From Carallia brachiata (lineage: Eukaryota > Streptophyta > Magnoliopsida > Malpighiales > Rhizophoraceae): a DNA stretch of 64,000 nucleotides. The notes below the pieces were generated by a model that worked only from the letters and a program-made list of their open reading frames with translations, did not search any database and was not told the origin of the DNA. This document shows positions 1 to 14,300 of this stretch, piece by piece. Numbering within the stretch: the first letter of the stretch is position 1; every line of letters starts with the position of its first letter. The stretch spans positions 5,410,014-5,474,013 of the forward strand of contig JADCRB010000002.1 in NCBI GenBank assembly GCA_021464245.1, in the 5' to 3' direction. A program made the position numbers and the translations under genes.

Positions 1-131
1 GATTTGTTAATTGTTAATGATCGTACTAGATTTATTAGAAAATAATTAAATTGTATTAAATTTGTTAGTTTTTAAAAGTTACATTAGATTTGTTAAAAAA
101 AGTCAATGTGGTGATTTTTTTTAATTAACCC
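1..131. mobile_element. Partial Mutator-type MITE cut by window edge
   Basis: These bases match the right arm of the complete 430-bp MITE at 58441-58870: the same order of a 'tagattt' motif, an A-run, 'ataattaaa', a 'taaattt.tta.tttttaaaa' block and a terminal AACCC. The element ends at about 131. The left part lies outside the window, so its TSD cannot be checked. It is the second copy of this family here. Confidence 0.5.
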
Positions 132-710
132 TTTTTAAAATAAAATAAAATAAATTTGTTAGTAAATATGATTTAATTCGCATGTCGTACAAGTATATTA
201 CTAGTATAAAATATAATAATAAAATTATAGACAATATTCATATATTTATATGTGCTACTTTTTAGTGTTTGAATTTTCAAAAATTCAATTACTAAATTTT
301 TAAAATTTTTAATTTAAAATCATCTATTTAATATCTTTCAAATATATATCTATCAAACACATATATTGTGCAGGCATTATCATTTAGTTACTGCTCAGCT
401 AGTTTGTCATTAAACAATTGTGGTGGTCAGACATTCTCTTTTATTGGATCTGGTGGTACTGGTGGAAAAATTTAAATTGTCAGATACGTCATGTTCTAAA
501 ACGTCAGACAATTTTTTTTTTGAACATGAAAAAAGCTAGATAACGGGTATTACTGGTAACGATAATGTCATCGTTACACTGACTTATGCCGTTCAAACGT
601 GGTTACAGTCACGGTGATGAGACATCATGAGGAAAAGTTGAATGAGTTGGAACATGCATGATAGTGATCGTACATGTAGAGGATTGTCAGATCTTTTATA
701 TTACACATCA

Positions 711-1370
711 GATTGCTGACTACGCTTATTGGATGTGATTGCTGGCTGCCAACGCATGTTCCACATCACTAAGTTTATGTATCGGTGTATGGTTATCGGT
801 TAACCTAGTCAAACCCATACGATAATTAGACAAAATATATGATATATTAAAAAAATTAGATAATATGTTAAAAGAATTATATAATCTGTGTAATTAATTA
901 TAAAAAAATTTAATTTTTGTCTAATTATCTAATTATAATCTGAAATAGATACTTACGGGACAGTTATATAGGGATACTTTTTCAAGGTTTAGGAACAGAA
1001 GCTTTTCGTACACATATTAGTGGCACCGAAAAATCCACACAGAGCGCAATAAAAAATTATATCCAATTGGCATTGAGGAATTTAAAATGAGAAGACGTGG
1101 CGTGGCATGTACTGCTTTAGGAAAAAAAAATCAAAAGAAAAAATTATAATCTCTTTCTTATCTTTTAGTGCAATATTTATTTAAATTTAAATTTAAATTT
1201 TGTAAAAAAAATAGGCATTGACACTGTTACCTCTCACTTATGAGAACTACGTCTCTTTACACGTAAAATTGCTGACAGAGACTATTGGATTCGCTTACTG
1301 GCTGCCACTGCACATTCCACCTCACTGAGTTTCTCTCTCGGTTTATAAATTTCGGTTTCTCTAGTTGGGT
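711..1370 (+). repeat. Imperfect direct repeat, ~100 bp, offset ~557 bp
   Basis: 711-811 and 1268-1370 share the series 'attgctgac', 'attggat', 'ctggctgcca', 'attccac'/'gttccac', 'tcact.agttt' and 'tcggt'. The similarity is clear but diverged, which suggests an old local duplication or two copies of one short repeat. No coding potential is evident. Confidence 0.45.
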
Positions 1371-4300
1371 CCCTAAATATTATGTCCAAAATTCCGACCT
1401 CTACCACAGATATAATGACTGATGAACTAGCTAGTGTTTGTTTACAATTTGCCAACTTCGAAACATTGGTTATATTGTAAAAAAATGGAGACATATTTCA
1501 TATCTTTGAATGGTGTCAATAAAAATTGTGAAAGAAGCCAACTCGATCGGTATCGCTCGCGCATGCAGACTCTAAAGCATTTACTTGCTCATAATTTATT
1601 AATTATTAAGGAGACTCAACTTTGAACAAAACACAAACTAACAAAGAAGAGCTTCGTCAGGAAATGGTGGGAAAGCGGTTGACTAGCCTTACAAATTGGT
1701 TGCTCGATTCACGATTGGTCTACTTATAGCAGAAATAATAAAAATTCTTAACAAAGTAAGAAAAGGCACACGTTAAACGCATAGTGATATAGACCGTTAA
1801 ATTGTGATAGTTGTATTGAATTAAAAAATAATAATAATAATAAATAAAGTTAAATAAATTATATGTCTCCTACACGTCTCTTCTTGTGCTTGTGCTGCCA
1901 TGTACTGGATCTCAAAAAGAACATAATTCAAGCTAAACAAATATGAATTTGAGTCCTAACTTCGCATATAGTTAGGCATAAGCACGGAGCTGCATGCTTT
2001 ATCTAGCACTTAGAAACTGGAGGCCATGCATGTTTATTTCGTGATTGCAAGCTCTTACTACTCTGCCTGTCAAATATAGGCACGCATCTTCTTGTCGATT
2101 TGCCAACTCTTGACAGACTACTTAAGACTCCAATTACATTGTTATTAATATATCATTCTTTGTGCTAATAATCATCTTTAGGAAATTCATGTTAATCACG
2201 CGACGTTTGAAGAAAACTATATTAAGACCCTAAAATTGCGCAGATATTGTAGAACTTTAGCGATACCATAAACAATATTAATTTGTCAATTGAAGAGGAC
2301 AAATATGTTGCATAAAAGAAAGAGAAACAAAAAAGGTCTTTTTTTATTTTTTATTAGGGGGTTTATTAAGTGAAGTACACAATTTAAGATACTATTTTAT
2401 TCTCATAAATTTTAAAACTTAAGATCTCTAATTACTAATAATAGATAAAAAATAGTTATATTAATGCAATTCTTCTTGACAATTTCTCCAGTAATTTTCA
2501 TTAGATGATACGGATATGATTAAGATTGGATTTAATTAATAAGTATGCGTGCCTCACGATTTACTAAGCTCCGCGGCATGGTTCAACTTGCTCGATGAAA
2601 TTTGGAATCCGGTAGTGTCACTCGAGCTCAAGTTGACCGAGACCATAATTGACATATCCTTAAAAATATAAGAAAAGTTCGTTACCAACAGATTAGAGAG
2701 AGAAATAATCAGTTAATTTTAAGAGAGAATAATTATATAAAAATAAATTTTCACAGACATAAATAAATAGAAGATATTTTGTATTATATATAAAATACCT
2801 TTTGTTATGTAAATGATATTTTATATAACATATAAAAAAATTAACATTAATAATCACACATTTGTATCTACATTTGTGTCCATAAGATATCCGAGCAATT
2901 GTGTTGGATATATTGAGTTTAGATTAAGCGACAGCTTTTGACGTGGAAGGTGACAAACGAAGCATACACCAACTATTGAAAAGGAGGCTGAAACGTTACA
3001 GTAAATGACGTCCAGTAAGGTACAGTTCTAAAGAGGACAGCCATCAATTCAAAGAAAAAGTGCTCCTCTTGGATAAGGCCTTTCTTTTCTATCGACAAAT
3101 GATAATAACTTCATTTTCGGTTTTTTTTTTCTTTTTTTTTCTCCTTTTTTTTGCAAAGATTGGTTTTTTTTTTTCTTTGTTAAATAAAAATGAAAAGCGA
3201 GTGATGATTCAGTAGTCTTACTAAAAAAGTTTTACACCTGTATTCAATAAGAGTGTACTTAATTCAGATAATTTTGATATAAAAACTATTAAATTGTACA
3301 TAAATTTAATTCTAATTATATAATTTTTTTTTATAAATATTACATAAATATTTTAATACTGCTCAATCTCAAAATCTATGGACGGAGAGATAAGTTTGGG
3401 CTTCGAGCGGTGGGAATATTGTCAGAACCGTACCTATGGAGTGGGGATGATCGATTGCTAGCTCAGTAGCTCTTCTTAATTATGTCATCGAAAACACGTG
3501 CAATTTACAATTTCCGTAGCTAAAGTGGAGTCGGCCGCGGGCCACTTTGTCAATCAATTGTATAGAGTTGCTATTTGGTCTAGCACCCAACTTCTATCCA
3601 ACCCTATTACATATATGTGTCATATCATAGTCAGATAAGTAGTGGAAAATCAAATCGATGGCTATCTTTGGATGATATCTTCGTACAGTTGAATTTATAA
3701 AAAACAAAATATATATTATCAATATTATTAAATAAAATTATATTATTATTTATTATTATTTATTTAAAATTATCTAATATTATAAAATAAAGAAGAGAAT
3801 GTTTAAATCTTAATTTTTTTAATTTTTTTATATTAGTAGACTATCTCTATTAATATTAAAAAAAATAAAATTTAATTAATAGTAATAAACTAATAATGTA
3901 TATTCAGAGGGGAAGAGAAACATAATTTACAAAAAGTTTATTCTATTTCACCGTTTTAAACGAGTATTAATTTAAGAAACTTCTACCCGACAATGAAATG
4001 AAGATTTTTAAGGAGTTGGAAATCAAATTCATAGAATAAATAATTGAACTATATTGGAAGACTATGCAAAACATACACTAATTATATACTATATATCCTA
4101 TTGAAACACAATGAAATAATTGAACTATATTGGGAGACCATGCACGAAAATATTAGTTAGACCAGTTTACCGTTGGTAGCACCATGATATACTCCTTAGA
4201 ATCAATGAATATAAATTGATTAGTTGGATAATTAATGATAAATGAAAAAAGTTTAATTTATCAAATTTTTTAAGATTATTATTTATATCAATTGTCAATA

Positions 4301-7104
4301 TGGTACAATAATAACGATGACAATTTGTGAAAAATATAAAACCGATATTCAGTTGGCCTTGATTATAAAAGGAATGCTTGGCCAAACTAAGTTGGTCTTG
4401 TGTTCAACGCAAGCAGCGACCCTGAGCCAGGTTTGTCAAATATTACGCTATCCATCCAGAAATATGAAAAGGAACGGCAATATCTTATTTTTATTACTAT
4501 AATTATTATTATGGGTAATACTAAGTTGATTTACTTAAATAATTTTAAAATAATTATGTAATTTTATAAATAATATCTAACAATTTACGTGTCTTTTATT
4601 TTTTCTCAAATTCAAACATTTAGTTTTTATATCATTTTTAAGTTACTTAAATAAAATCACCAAACTTTTTTTATTCTTATTATTTTTAATTGAAAAAAAG
4701 TACACGTCTAGATCAAAAGTACCGGAGTAATTTCTATAAAATGAGCTGAGAATTTTTTGCTAACTAAATTGTTAAAATGTAAGACAAAAAAAAAAAAAAA
4801 AATTACATCATATCATTTTCTTATTACAAAAAATATTAAAATAGTTATAAAAAATTGACATCCTACTCTAATCTTTATGATAGTCTGGAAAAAAATCCGA
4901 CAAAAAAATGGAGATCCCTAAACATGCCCTTTTTAATTTTATATGCGCTTTGCAGGCTAGTGACACCAATTTTTAAGGGAAAAAAAAGATAGGTCAAAGT
5001 AAGATTGAGAAAGAGACAAAGTGATGTGTCTTGTGAGTTTTTTTTTATTATGTTCTATACAATATAAAGTAATTTTTTCTTTTTTTTTCTTTCTTTTTTG
5101 TTAATAAATTCAGCTTCGCCCGTTTAAAATTTGATTTTGAAATTATCAAAATAAATATCTAATCTCTTAACAACTTAAAAATTCCTTTTTTTTTTTCTTT
5201 TTCCATCAGACTTGAAAATTCCTGTAGGGATATTAAAGTACTAGTTAATATAAATAGAATTTGGATAACAGCACAAGAAGGAAAATTACAGCATGTTGTG
5301 TAAATGAGAAAAAAAATGATATCAAAGTCATTTTTAAAATAAAAAAATTCAAATTTGAGTACCAGAAAGGGTTAATTGACGCAAAAAAGGAAAAGGAGGG
5401 TGGAGAGAAGTGGACTATAGGGTACTATAAAGATTTTGGGCAATGTTTCAACGTCAAAATTCGTATGGTAGTAACAATTCAACTAGACTAAATCCCACTA
5501 TAATGGTTTCCCAGCGAGATCAAACATGAAAATCTGGCTGGTAACTAATTCATCAGTGCATGTTTCACAAGAAAACATGGAAAAGAGAATATTCCATTTA
5601 GCCAAATGAGTCATATATTCTTTTGGATCCAAGGCGAGGAATACCTAGCTTTTTGCCACCCAGTTTAGCGCAATCAAATGATTAACTTGAGCCTACTGAT
5701 CCATAGTACAAGAATTAAAAGATATTTATGTTAAGACCTCTCAAAATTCGACTCCTAAAAAAATTAGGGAACTCAACTCAAAGAAGTCAAAAATATGATC
5801 TTCTATTAACTTCTTTAATATTGTATCGTTATAAAAAAATTAAAATGAAAAAGTCAAACAAATGCACCTGCGACCATTCACATTCACAATCATTTTCAAT
5901 TATTTATTTACATTCATAATCTACTATAGTTAGTTTTTATTATTATTTACTTAATTTTAAATCCTTTAATAATTTAAAAAAAAAACATGAAAATCTGCAG
6001 CGAAAAGAAATTGGACACAACCTTGAGAGGTAACGCAAAAGTCAAAAAATAGAGGAAAAATAAATAAGGATCCCGTTAGGTGTATCGAGCCTTTGGTGCA
6101 CCAAGCTAAGAACTAAGCATTATTTTTTTTATTACAAAATTAAAATTAAAATTTAAATAATTTTCACCTTAAAATATAAAATATAAATATTATATAAAAT
6201 TTGCTACAAAATGTTTTTCTTTCTACATAAATATTAATACCACTAGTTGTGGCTTGCTACATAACTTTAACTCGAGTATACGTGACATTTTCGCAATAAT
6301 AATTTTCTCGAGCATGTGATTGAATGAATGCCTTATTATGTCTCAAACGAGACACGACGCACAAAGCTAGATTGTTATTTTGCGCGTGCGTTCGTTATGC
6401 CGTATTGACAGCTAGGATTACAACCACCGATCGCTCGTTGTATCCAACCATTAGAAGATTTCATTTGCGCCATGTGATTATATGTTTGATGAATTTAATT
6501 ATATTGATATATTTAGTAAGATATGTAAAAAAATATCTAATTAATTTAACAGTATTTAATAATTTATCTATTTTTTAAATTCAATATATTTTTTATAATC
6601 TAACGGTATCTACTAAACTCTCTTCCACATATGACCAAAAAGTATTTCTGATGTTTGATTGTTTGTTAAAGTGTTTGATGAGTTTAAACATATTTTTCAT
6701 TGTACACAATTATAGAAAAGACTAATGATTTTTATTAGATACTGTTAAATTTACTTTTCAACTTACTATACAGTGTAATTAGTATAATCTATTTTAACAA
6801 TACTACAAGATGTCATCCATAATTTTCTATTTAATGATCATGATAACTAGTCTTATACATCACATAACAAAAAGGAAAAATTTTTTGCTTTCACGATAAT
6901 GACTTCAAAACAATGAATATAAACTATTAGATAATTAAATTCATTAAATTAAACAGATAAATTGTCAGATATTGTTAAATAATATTGCATTGTAACTTAA
7001 GTATTGTTATGTAATCTTATCAAAAAAAAAAAAAAAAAGAGTTGGGAATGCAAGAATTTGACATTTAAACTTATAATGGCTCGTCTCTTTCTTAATATGA
7101 ATTT

Positions 7105-7440
7105 AAAATGAGCTTCATTATACAACTTAATCATAGGTAACAACAAAATTATCACATAATTTATCTAACGGTACCTAATAGTTTATCTATTATTTTTCAA
7201 GTTTCGATCGTCCAACGACTTATATCACTTTGTTTTCACCTAAATATTGCTACTTAATATTTCTCTTTTAAAATAATAATCATCAAAGAATTAAGCTATG
7301 CAGCTTAACTATAAGTAGCAATAAAGTAACTATAAAATTTATTCAATAATATTTAACAGTTTTCTGTTTCTTATTTTTTTGAAATTTTAACCATCTAATA
7401 ACTCATATCACATTATTATTACCTATTGTTTTGAAATTTA
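7105..7440 (-). repeat. Two adjacent copies of a ~145-bp MITE-like repeat
   Basis: 7105-7235 and 7295-7425 share a common order: a 'cttaa.' block with '.gta.caa.aaa.t' after it, an 'ATTTAT.....TATTTAACAGTTT' type block, a T-rich block and 'CTAA.ACT.ATATCAC'. The reverse complement of the same unit occurs at 9085-9215 and 60890-61030. This dispersal fits a short non-autonomous DNA element. I could not define the terminal repeats or TSDs. Confidence 0.4.
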
Positions 7441-8916
7441 TGAATGTATTGGAACATGCGAAATTCTTTTATTTTTTTATAAGTGAGTGAGCCAATATAA
7501 TTTTCTATGTACATATCTAGTATTAATTTTTTTTCCATGTATATACATATTTTTATGATCATTATTATCGATTGTACATTCTAATAAATATTTTCAAATG
7601 TATATACATATATAAACTACGGTTCAGCCTGGGCTTAGCACAAGTTAATTATTTCTTTCCTCAAAATTTTAACTGATTTATTTTATTGTAAGTATTGTCA
7701 TTTTTTCTTCCATGTAGGAATTATCATTCTTAAAACATGTTAGAGACACCGATTAATTCGAAGAAAACTATAAATTAGATATCTTGAAAGAATGGCTAAA
7801 CTAATGGTGTGGTTCCAGTTTACTTTTCTCTTCAAATTTGCGGTGTGGCTATTGGTCTTGCCTCCTGGGTGTTCTTGTCTGGAATGCAAGCTTTGAGTTT
7901 GTCTTTTGACTGCTAAGTTGTGATAGTTAAATACAATGTGCTGATATTGAGCAAAAGCAAATATTTCTTCAATAATAGCTGGGTAATGTCTTGAATATAG
8001 GACATTAATGAGATTGAACACAAAATGACAAATGTATGTAACAAATGGTTACTTCCCGTTCTTTTTAGTGAGGGAATTAATGATATACTTTTTCTGTTTT
8101 TAAGACTTCATATCCGAAAATCACATTGGACCTTGATTGATTTGCTGGGGGACAAAACTCTCCCATTACATATTTTCTTTATACACAAAATTCGAACTTA
8201 AGACATTATTTAAAAGAAAATAAACTCTAGCTACTTGAATTAACAGTCATTTATAGGGAATTAATGATATTACTATATGATTCATACACATAAGAAAGTT
8301 TAACCATTGCTCAATTTTGTATTTTAGGAATTTTTTCGAATGATATATATAATTAACCCATTAGTTTAATGACATCTTGCTAAATTATTTTGTACAATTA
8401 AATTATTTAATACAGTCAATTTGACATCTTGTTATTTTGTTAAATTATATTTACCCAATTACTTTGTCACTAGAATATGTGGATGATGATAACCTACTAG
8501 TTGCTGCTATTAAATTTCTTAATAATTTTCATATTTTGATTTCCTTAATTTTCATATTCTAATATTAATTATTTTCATATTCAATCCTACGTTGAATATG
8601 TTGGAATAATTTTCATATTAGTTGCTACTTAGTTGATAAGATCTCCTTAATTGAATGTATTAATGTATTCATGCGTTTTTACTGTGTTTTAATATGAGTT
8701 TCTATTATAGGATGTCCTTTATTTAACCATTTACAGCTCTCTCTCATAATATATATTTAAATTTAATGAGTGAAAACATTACGATTCTCTTTCATAAAAT
8801 ATTTTCAATGAGTGATTACAAATATATTCTCTTTAATGAGTGATTTTATAGAATATATATCTTCTCTCAGCTTCCCAAATGTAATATTGTATATACATGT
8901 ACACCCCCCAATATGG

Positions 8917-9027
<111 letters not shown>

Positions 9028-9084
9028 ATGCGTGTTATGTTAGTTTTTATAAAAGGAAAATATTCTGTAGAAACAAAATAACAA

Positions 9085-9215
9085 TAAAGTGATATGAAAT
9101 GTTATATGATTAAAATTTTTTAAAAATAAAAACAAATAAACTATTAGATATAGTTGAATAAATTATATAACTATTTTATTTTTACCTAAAATTAAACTAC
9201 ATTATAAAATCTTTT
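9085..9215 (+). repeat. Copy of the ~145-bp MITE-like repeat
   Basis: This is the same unit as at 7105-7440 but inverted, and in the same orientation as 60890-61030. Shared blocks are 'gattaaaatttttt', 'ataaact.tta.at', 'gaat.aatt.t.t.actatt' and 'attaaact'. Confidence 0.4.
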
Positions 9216-9732
9216 ATAAAAATCACAATAATATTCAAACTCCTGATAAGTTGTGTTTAATTTTTTAATGTCACTTAAATTGATAAAGATAAGAGCAAAA
9301 GTTAAAATGTTAAGAAAAACTACCACTTTGTTTTCTTCTAAGAAAAAATAAATGAAAAAATTTGATCAAAATTGGGAATACCCAAAAAAAAAAAAAAAAG
9401 AAACAAATAATTGCAAAAATGTATTAGATCTTTTCTTTTTGATAAGAATAATGATAAATATTTTAAAAAACGTATCATGAAATATCTTGATTGTTAAATG
9501 TATGATTTACTTTTTTTTTAATTTAACATTATTTTAAAAATTAATTGATTCTTTTAATAATAATAAAAGTCGAGATATTTCATAATATGCATTTCATGAT
9601 ATATCATATATCATTACTCTTTGAGTAATATGATAATCTTTGGAAATTTGCTGGGTATATAGCTACCAAAGCATGACAAAATCAAAATGACCCACACCAT
9701 CATCTTTGCCTAATGCAAACAATTTTGCTACC

Positions 9733-9740
9733 TATAAATA
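9733..9740 (+). promoter_or_regulatory. Probable TATA box of the CYP94 gene
   Basis: TATAAATA lies 118 bp upstream of the P450 start codon. That distance suits a short 5' UTR in a plant gene. There is no ATG between about 9765 and the chosen start. Confidence 0.6.
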
Positions 9741-9857
9741 AAGTGCCCTTGTTTGCCCATATCGCTACCCATATATATCATCAACTTCCTCTCACCTTCC
9801 TTGTACCCCACGTTCCGAATCTCCTCCATTTTCTCTTTTGAATTTATTAATTGAAAA

Positions 9858-11366
9858 ATGGATTTTGATGCCTTCTTGAGCTTGCAGTCCATTTCTACTG
9901 CCTTTTGCTACCTCTTCTTTACTTTCACAACACTGTTTTCTTTGTTCTTCTTGTTCCTCTATGGACTGAGGCTGAAGCCATGGTGTGGCTGTGATGTTTG
10001 CAAGGCCTATCTCAACTCCAGCTGGACCAAAGACTTTGACAATCTCTGCGATTGGTACACTCACCTTCTCCGAAAATCGCCCGCCGGAACCATTCACGTC
10101 CACGTTCTTGGCAACATCATCACCGCCAACCCGGAAAACGTCGAGTACATGCTCAAGACCAATTTCAACAACTACCCAAAAGGGAAAGCTTTCTCTACCA
10201 TATTGGGGGATCTTTTGGGTCGAGGTATTTTCAACGTGGACGACCATTCTTGGATGTTTCAGAGGAAATTAGCCAGTTTGGAACTCGGCAGTGTGACAAT
10301 AAGAATGTTCGCTTTTGGGCTTATAACTACACAGATTCGTTCCAGGTTAGTCCCTCCGTTGTCGTCCGTTGCTGGTAATAAAGAGCAAGTCCTGGATTTG
10401 CAAGATGTGTTTATGAGGTTTTCTTTCGACAACATTTGCAAATTCTCGTTCGGATTCGACCCAGGATGTCTCAATTTGTGGCTTCCCGTGTCCGAATTGG
10501 CCACGGCTTTCGACGTTGCATCAAAGCTCTCCGCGGAGCGAGCACTGGCCCCATTAGCAATGATTTGGAAGATGAAGCGCCTGTTGAACATGGGCTCAGA
10601 GAGAAAACTGAGAGAAGCAATCAAGATGGTGAATGCGAAAGCCGAGGGAATCATAAATCAAAGGAGAAAATCCGGCTTCTCCGGGAACAAAGACCTGTTA
10701 TCAAGATTTATGGCTTCCATAGACGACGACAAGTATCTGCGTGACATTGTGATCAGTTTCCTCTTGGCAGGTCGCGACACTGTGGCTTCAGGATTAACAA
10801 GCTTTTTCTGGTTGTTATCTCAACACCCAGAAGTTGAATCAGCAATTCGAGTCGAGTCAGATGGAGTCATGGGGTCGAGCCAATTAGGCCACCTTGCCAG
10901 CTTCGAACAAATGCGTGAAATGCCATATCTAAATGCTGCAATACACGAGAGCTTGAGGCTATACCCACCAGTGCAATTCGATTCCAAGTTCGCACAAGAG
11001 GAAGATATGTTGCCTGACGTTACTTTTGTCACGAAAGGCACTAGAGTGACTTACCATCAATATGCAATGGGTAGGATAGAGAAGATTTGGGGATCGGATT
11101 GTCTTGAATTCAAGCCGGAGAGATGGCTAAAGAACGGCGCTTTTGCGCCGGAAAGCCCTTACAAATACCCAGTTTTTCATGGTGGGTTTAGGGTTTGTTT
11201 GGGGAAGGAAATGGCGCTAGTAGAGATGAAGAGTGCAGCTCTTGCTGTGATCCGACAGTTTAGGATTCGGGTTGTGGATCCTGATCATGTACCAAGGTTT
11301 TCCCCGGGTCTTACAGCCACCTTGAAAGGTGGATTACGGGTTGTGATTGAAGAAAGAAAAGAATGA
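9858..11366 (+). CDS. Cytochrome P450, CYP94 family (CYP94C1-like)
   Basis: This is a 502-residue, intronless microsomal P450. CYP94 enzymes omega-oxidise fatty acids; CYP94C1-type members carboxylate 12-hydroxy-JA-Ile and so turn over jasmonate. An N-terminal hydrophobic anchor (about residues 15-37) is visible. So are the CYP94-like stretch 'NVEYMLKTNFNNYPKGK', the I-helix motif AGRDT (304-308), ESLR as the ExxR motif (364-367), the PERW motif and the heme loop F440-HGGFRVCLG with ligand Cys447. The length and lack of introns fit the family. The start is the first ATG after a TATA box, in an A-rich context. An AATAAA at 11515-11520 could serve 3' processing. The 'NLCDWYTHLL' and 'LELGSV' segments favour subfamily C over B. 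The family call is firm; the subfamily call is from memory of family motifs. No neighbouring gene is related. Confidence 0.93.
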   Translation: MDFDAFLSLQSISTAFCYLFFTFTTLFSLFFLFLYGLRLKPWCGCDVCKAYLNSSWTKDFDNLCDWYTHLLRKSPAGTIHVHVLGNIITANPENVEYMLKTNFNNYPKGKAFSTILGDLLGRGIFNVDDHSWMFQRKLASLELGSVTIRMFAFGLITTQIRSRLVPPLSSVAGNKEQVLDLQDVFMRFSFDNICKFSFGFDPGCLNLWLPVSELATAFDVASKLSAERALAPLAMIWKMKRLLNMGSERKLREAIKMVNAKAEGIINQRRKSGFSGNKDLLSRFMASIDDDKYLRDIVISFLLAGRDTVASGLTSFFWLLSQHPEVESAIRVESDGVMGSSQLGHLASFEQMREMPYLNAAIHESLRLYPPVQFDSKFAQEEDMLPDVTFVTKGTRVTYHQYAMGRIEKIWGSDCLEFKPERWLKNGAFAPESPYKYPVFHGGFRVCLGKEMALVEMKSAALAVIRQFRIRVVDPDHVPRFSPGLTATLKGGLRVVIEERKE

Positions 11367-14300
11367 CAAATGCATTTGCCTCCGCTTGATGCTCTTGCAC
11401 TCTTAGTCTGTTTTATAAATCAAGGAAAAGAGTAGTCATTCAATTTTTTTGTCCGAATGATGTGTTGAATTACAACCAATCTTTATTTTTGGCAACCACA
11501 CTAGTACTTTCTACAATAAAAATATGAAATGTTTATTTTTTTGTTTCAAAATTTTTTTAATGCGGTTACTAAAAAATAAAGAATTATTACAATATAACAA
11601 CTCACTCGAATAAAAAATTCAGACAAAATTATCTGAACATGTAACTGCACCCTATCATCAATGACTTTTAAATGATTGAAGTGTTTTGGAAACCTTGCCT
11701 TCTATCAAATATATGATCAGCTTCTTCTCATATGATCATTGCAGCACACGTTAACAAACACTTTCTTTAAAAAAAAAATCGTAGTTTTTAGTTAAAAAAA
11801 ATTAATAATTAAATATTTTGTGAATCCGGCTCGGCAGCTTACTCTCCTCTTCACAGAATTTTCTTATCAACCAACCTCTTTCCTTTTAGGTTAGACCAGC
11901 CTCTAAAAGGCCATCGGGGACGGAGGTGATTCCCCAGCATGCACTCTCAAGGCAATAGCATGACCCAGTTTTAATAGATAATTTTTGCAGAAGTTAGCTT
12001 CTCTCTATAAAAATGTGATATCCCACAAATCCAAATTCCATTAATTGAATGATCTGCAACTATTGTCAATTTACAGCCAATTTACATAGAAGAATTGTGA
12101 CTCACCTTTCTTCACTTTTTCTCACCAAACTTCCCACACTAGCCAGTCCTGATTTCCCTAACTTCCCACATTTAGCTTCAACCAACTTGGCAGAGGACTA
12201 CTCTTCCATGTAACTATTTGCAGTTGCATGATAAACCATTGCCTCAGAGTTATCCAAAAATCGCAAATCCTGAGCAAAAAAATAAGAAACCTTATAATAT
12301 AAAATAAAAGACTTTTAACTTTACTTACCCTCTTGAAAAATCTTACTATTCCTGTCTTTTCATATGTGCTATGATGGGGAGAAGAAAACAAAACCACTCG
12401 AGACCTCTATGAAGCATAGTTTCTCACGTAAGACATCAGTCCTTAACCAAGTGGCTATAGAATCATGGAAGAAGTGAGCTTTGCATGGGCGGCGGACATT
12501 TGCTTTTTGGTAACGGGTGTAGTGCAATTGTTTTTCTCAACAATAAAATTAAAGCTTAAAGTTCACATTTTGTAAGAAGTTGAGAAGTAAAATCAGTATT
12601 ATTCAACCATGTTGTCCATATATCATATTTGGTCATTGGATTAAAAAGTTTGAAATAAATCTCAAGAAATTAAAAGAAAACCAAATATAGAAGAAAAAAT
12701 CAACTGAATGGCAAAAAAAAAAAAAAAAAACAAGTTGGTTTTATTGAACAATAAATAGAATGACCCATATAACACGAAAGGTGCATGGTAACAACATTTT
12801 ATCGACAAGTGAGGTCCATCACTCTGCCATAAGAGATAGATCGGGGCCCGAGATAAAGCTGTAATAGGAGCATAAGCACATAATAGATGCATACCCAGAT
12901 TAGACTTTGATAACAAGTTAAAATACAAATAAATTGTGTGAGAAAGCAAATTAAGTGATAAAATAAATAAATAAAGAGATTCGTGGTTCAGTGATAATGA
13001 TACAAGTGAATGGACACAAAGATCAACAAGAGCTATGTCTTTTTCATTTAATTATGTATCTCATGTTGTACATTAATTCTAATATATATCTCAAAAATCA
13101 TCTTACATATAAAGCAATTATGGTGCAATAATACGAAGATTCTATTATTATATTAATTGACTAATAAAATTTTTATTCGATTATAATTAAATCCACATTA
13201 ATTAATTCATGAGATTGTAATCAAATTTTCATAAATTTTGAATATAAATTTTGCTGAGCGGATTAAGGGCTTGTCAATTTTGAGTGTTATGATTGTAAAA
13301 TTGTGTTGCGGTTGATTAGCAAATTGGCTAAGTGAGATCTTTCAGGCTTACAGCCTACGGCAAGGGAGCTTATATGCTACACAGATAGGGTAATAATCGA
13401 CTCTATTAAATCCCACCATTTTAACCATAGACATTAGTAGTTACAAGTCTCACGTTACAAGTCTCACGAAACACTATGTAGGGGGAAAAATACATTTTTT
13501 TGTGCATTAAAAGTTTCATTTGGTCATGAACCATACAATAAGAGTAACTCTTTGTTTTCATAAATCTCACACTGTCCCTTCTCAATATTAGAAGTCAAAA
13601 CCTCTTGAATAGAGGTTTATACTCTAACTATTGGGGTGTCCTTTGAAGGACAAAGGAAAAACTGTAACAACTAATTAGACTAATCCATTGATATATATGA
13701 TTGCTATTAATTCTCCAATTGATATTAACCCTAGACCTCAGTGATTAACTAGGTTCCATGAAGCCTCTTAGGCCTGACAAAATAATTGTGCAATAGGAGA
13801 TATATATATGAAAAAAGAAAGGTTTGTTGAATGGGAACAAAAAAATAAAAAGTGAAGGACATAATTTCGTGGATTTCTCTAGTTGCTCACATGGTGCCCA
13901 TCATTGTCATATCACCATGAGAGGATAAGCTTAGATCCGATCCACACAAAGAGGAGATGCTTAGAATCTAGCACAAAAGTTGTGCTTGCAAGCAAATAAA
14001 TGATTGCCCAAAAATTAACAATGCATAATATGGACTAATGCCCCCATGTTATTGGTCATATGATAATTCTTGATTCATTTTCACATGCTTTATTTAAATG
14101 TACACAACATTAACCAAATATTTTTGGATCATTGGATGTATTTGTATGTAACAATATTATAAGACTGTTTCTTTAATTGGATTCAGGGGTGCCGCCCGAG
14201 ATTACTAAGGGCTTGTTTGGATTGCTTATTGAATATTGCTATTACTGATTACTGTTTTTTGTTGCTGGTCGTTGATAAAACTAATGAAGTGTTTAATTAA

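Noticed and set aside
9792..10654. Antisense open frames of 151 and 131 codons under the P450
   Set aside because: They are shadows of the GC-richer P450 coding strand; no domain and no promoter in that direction.
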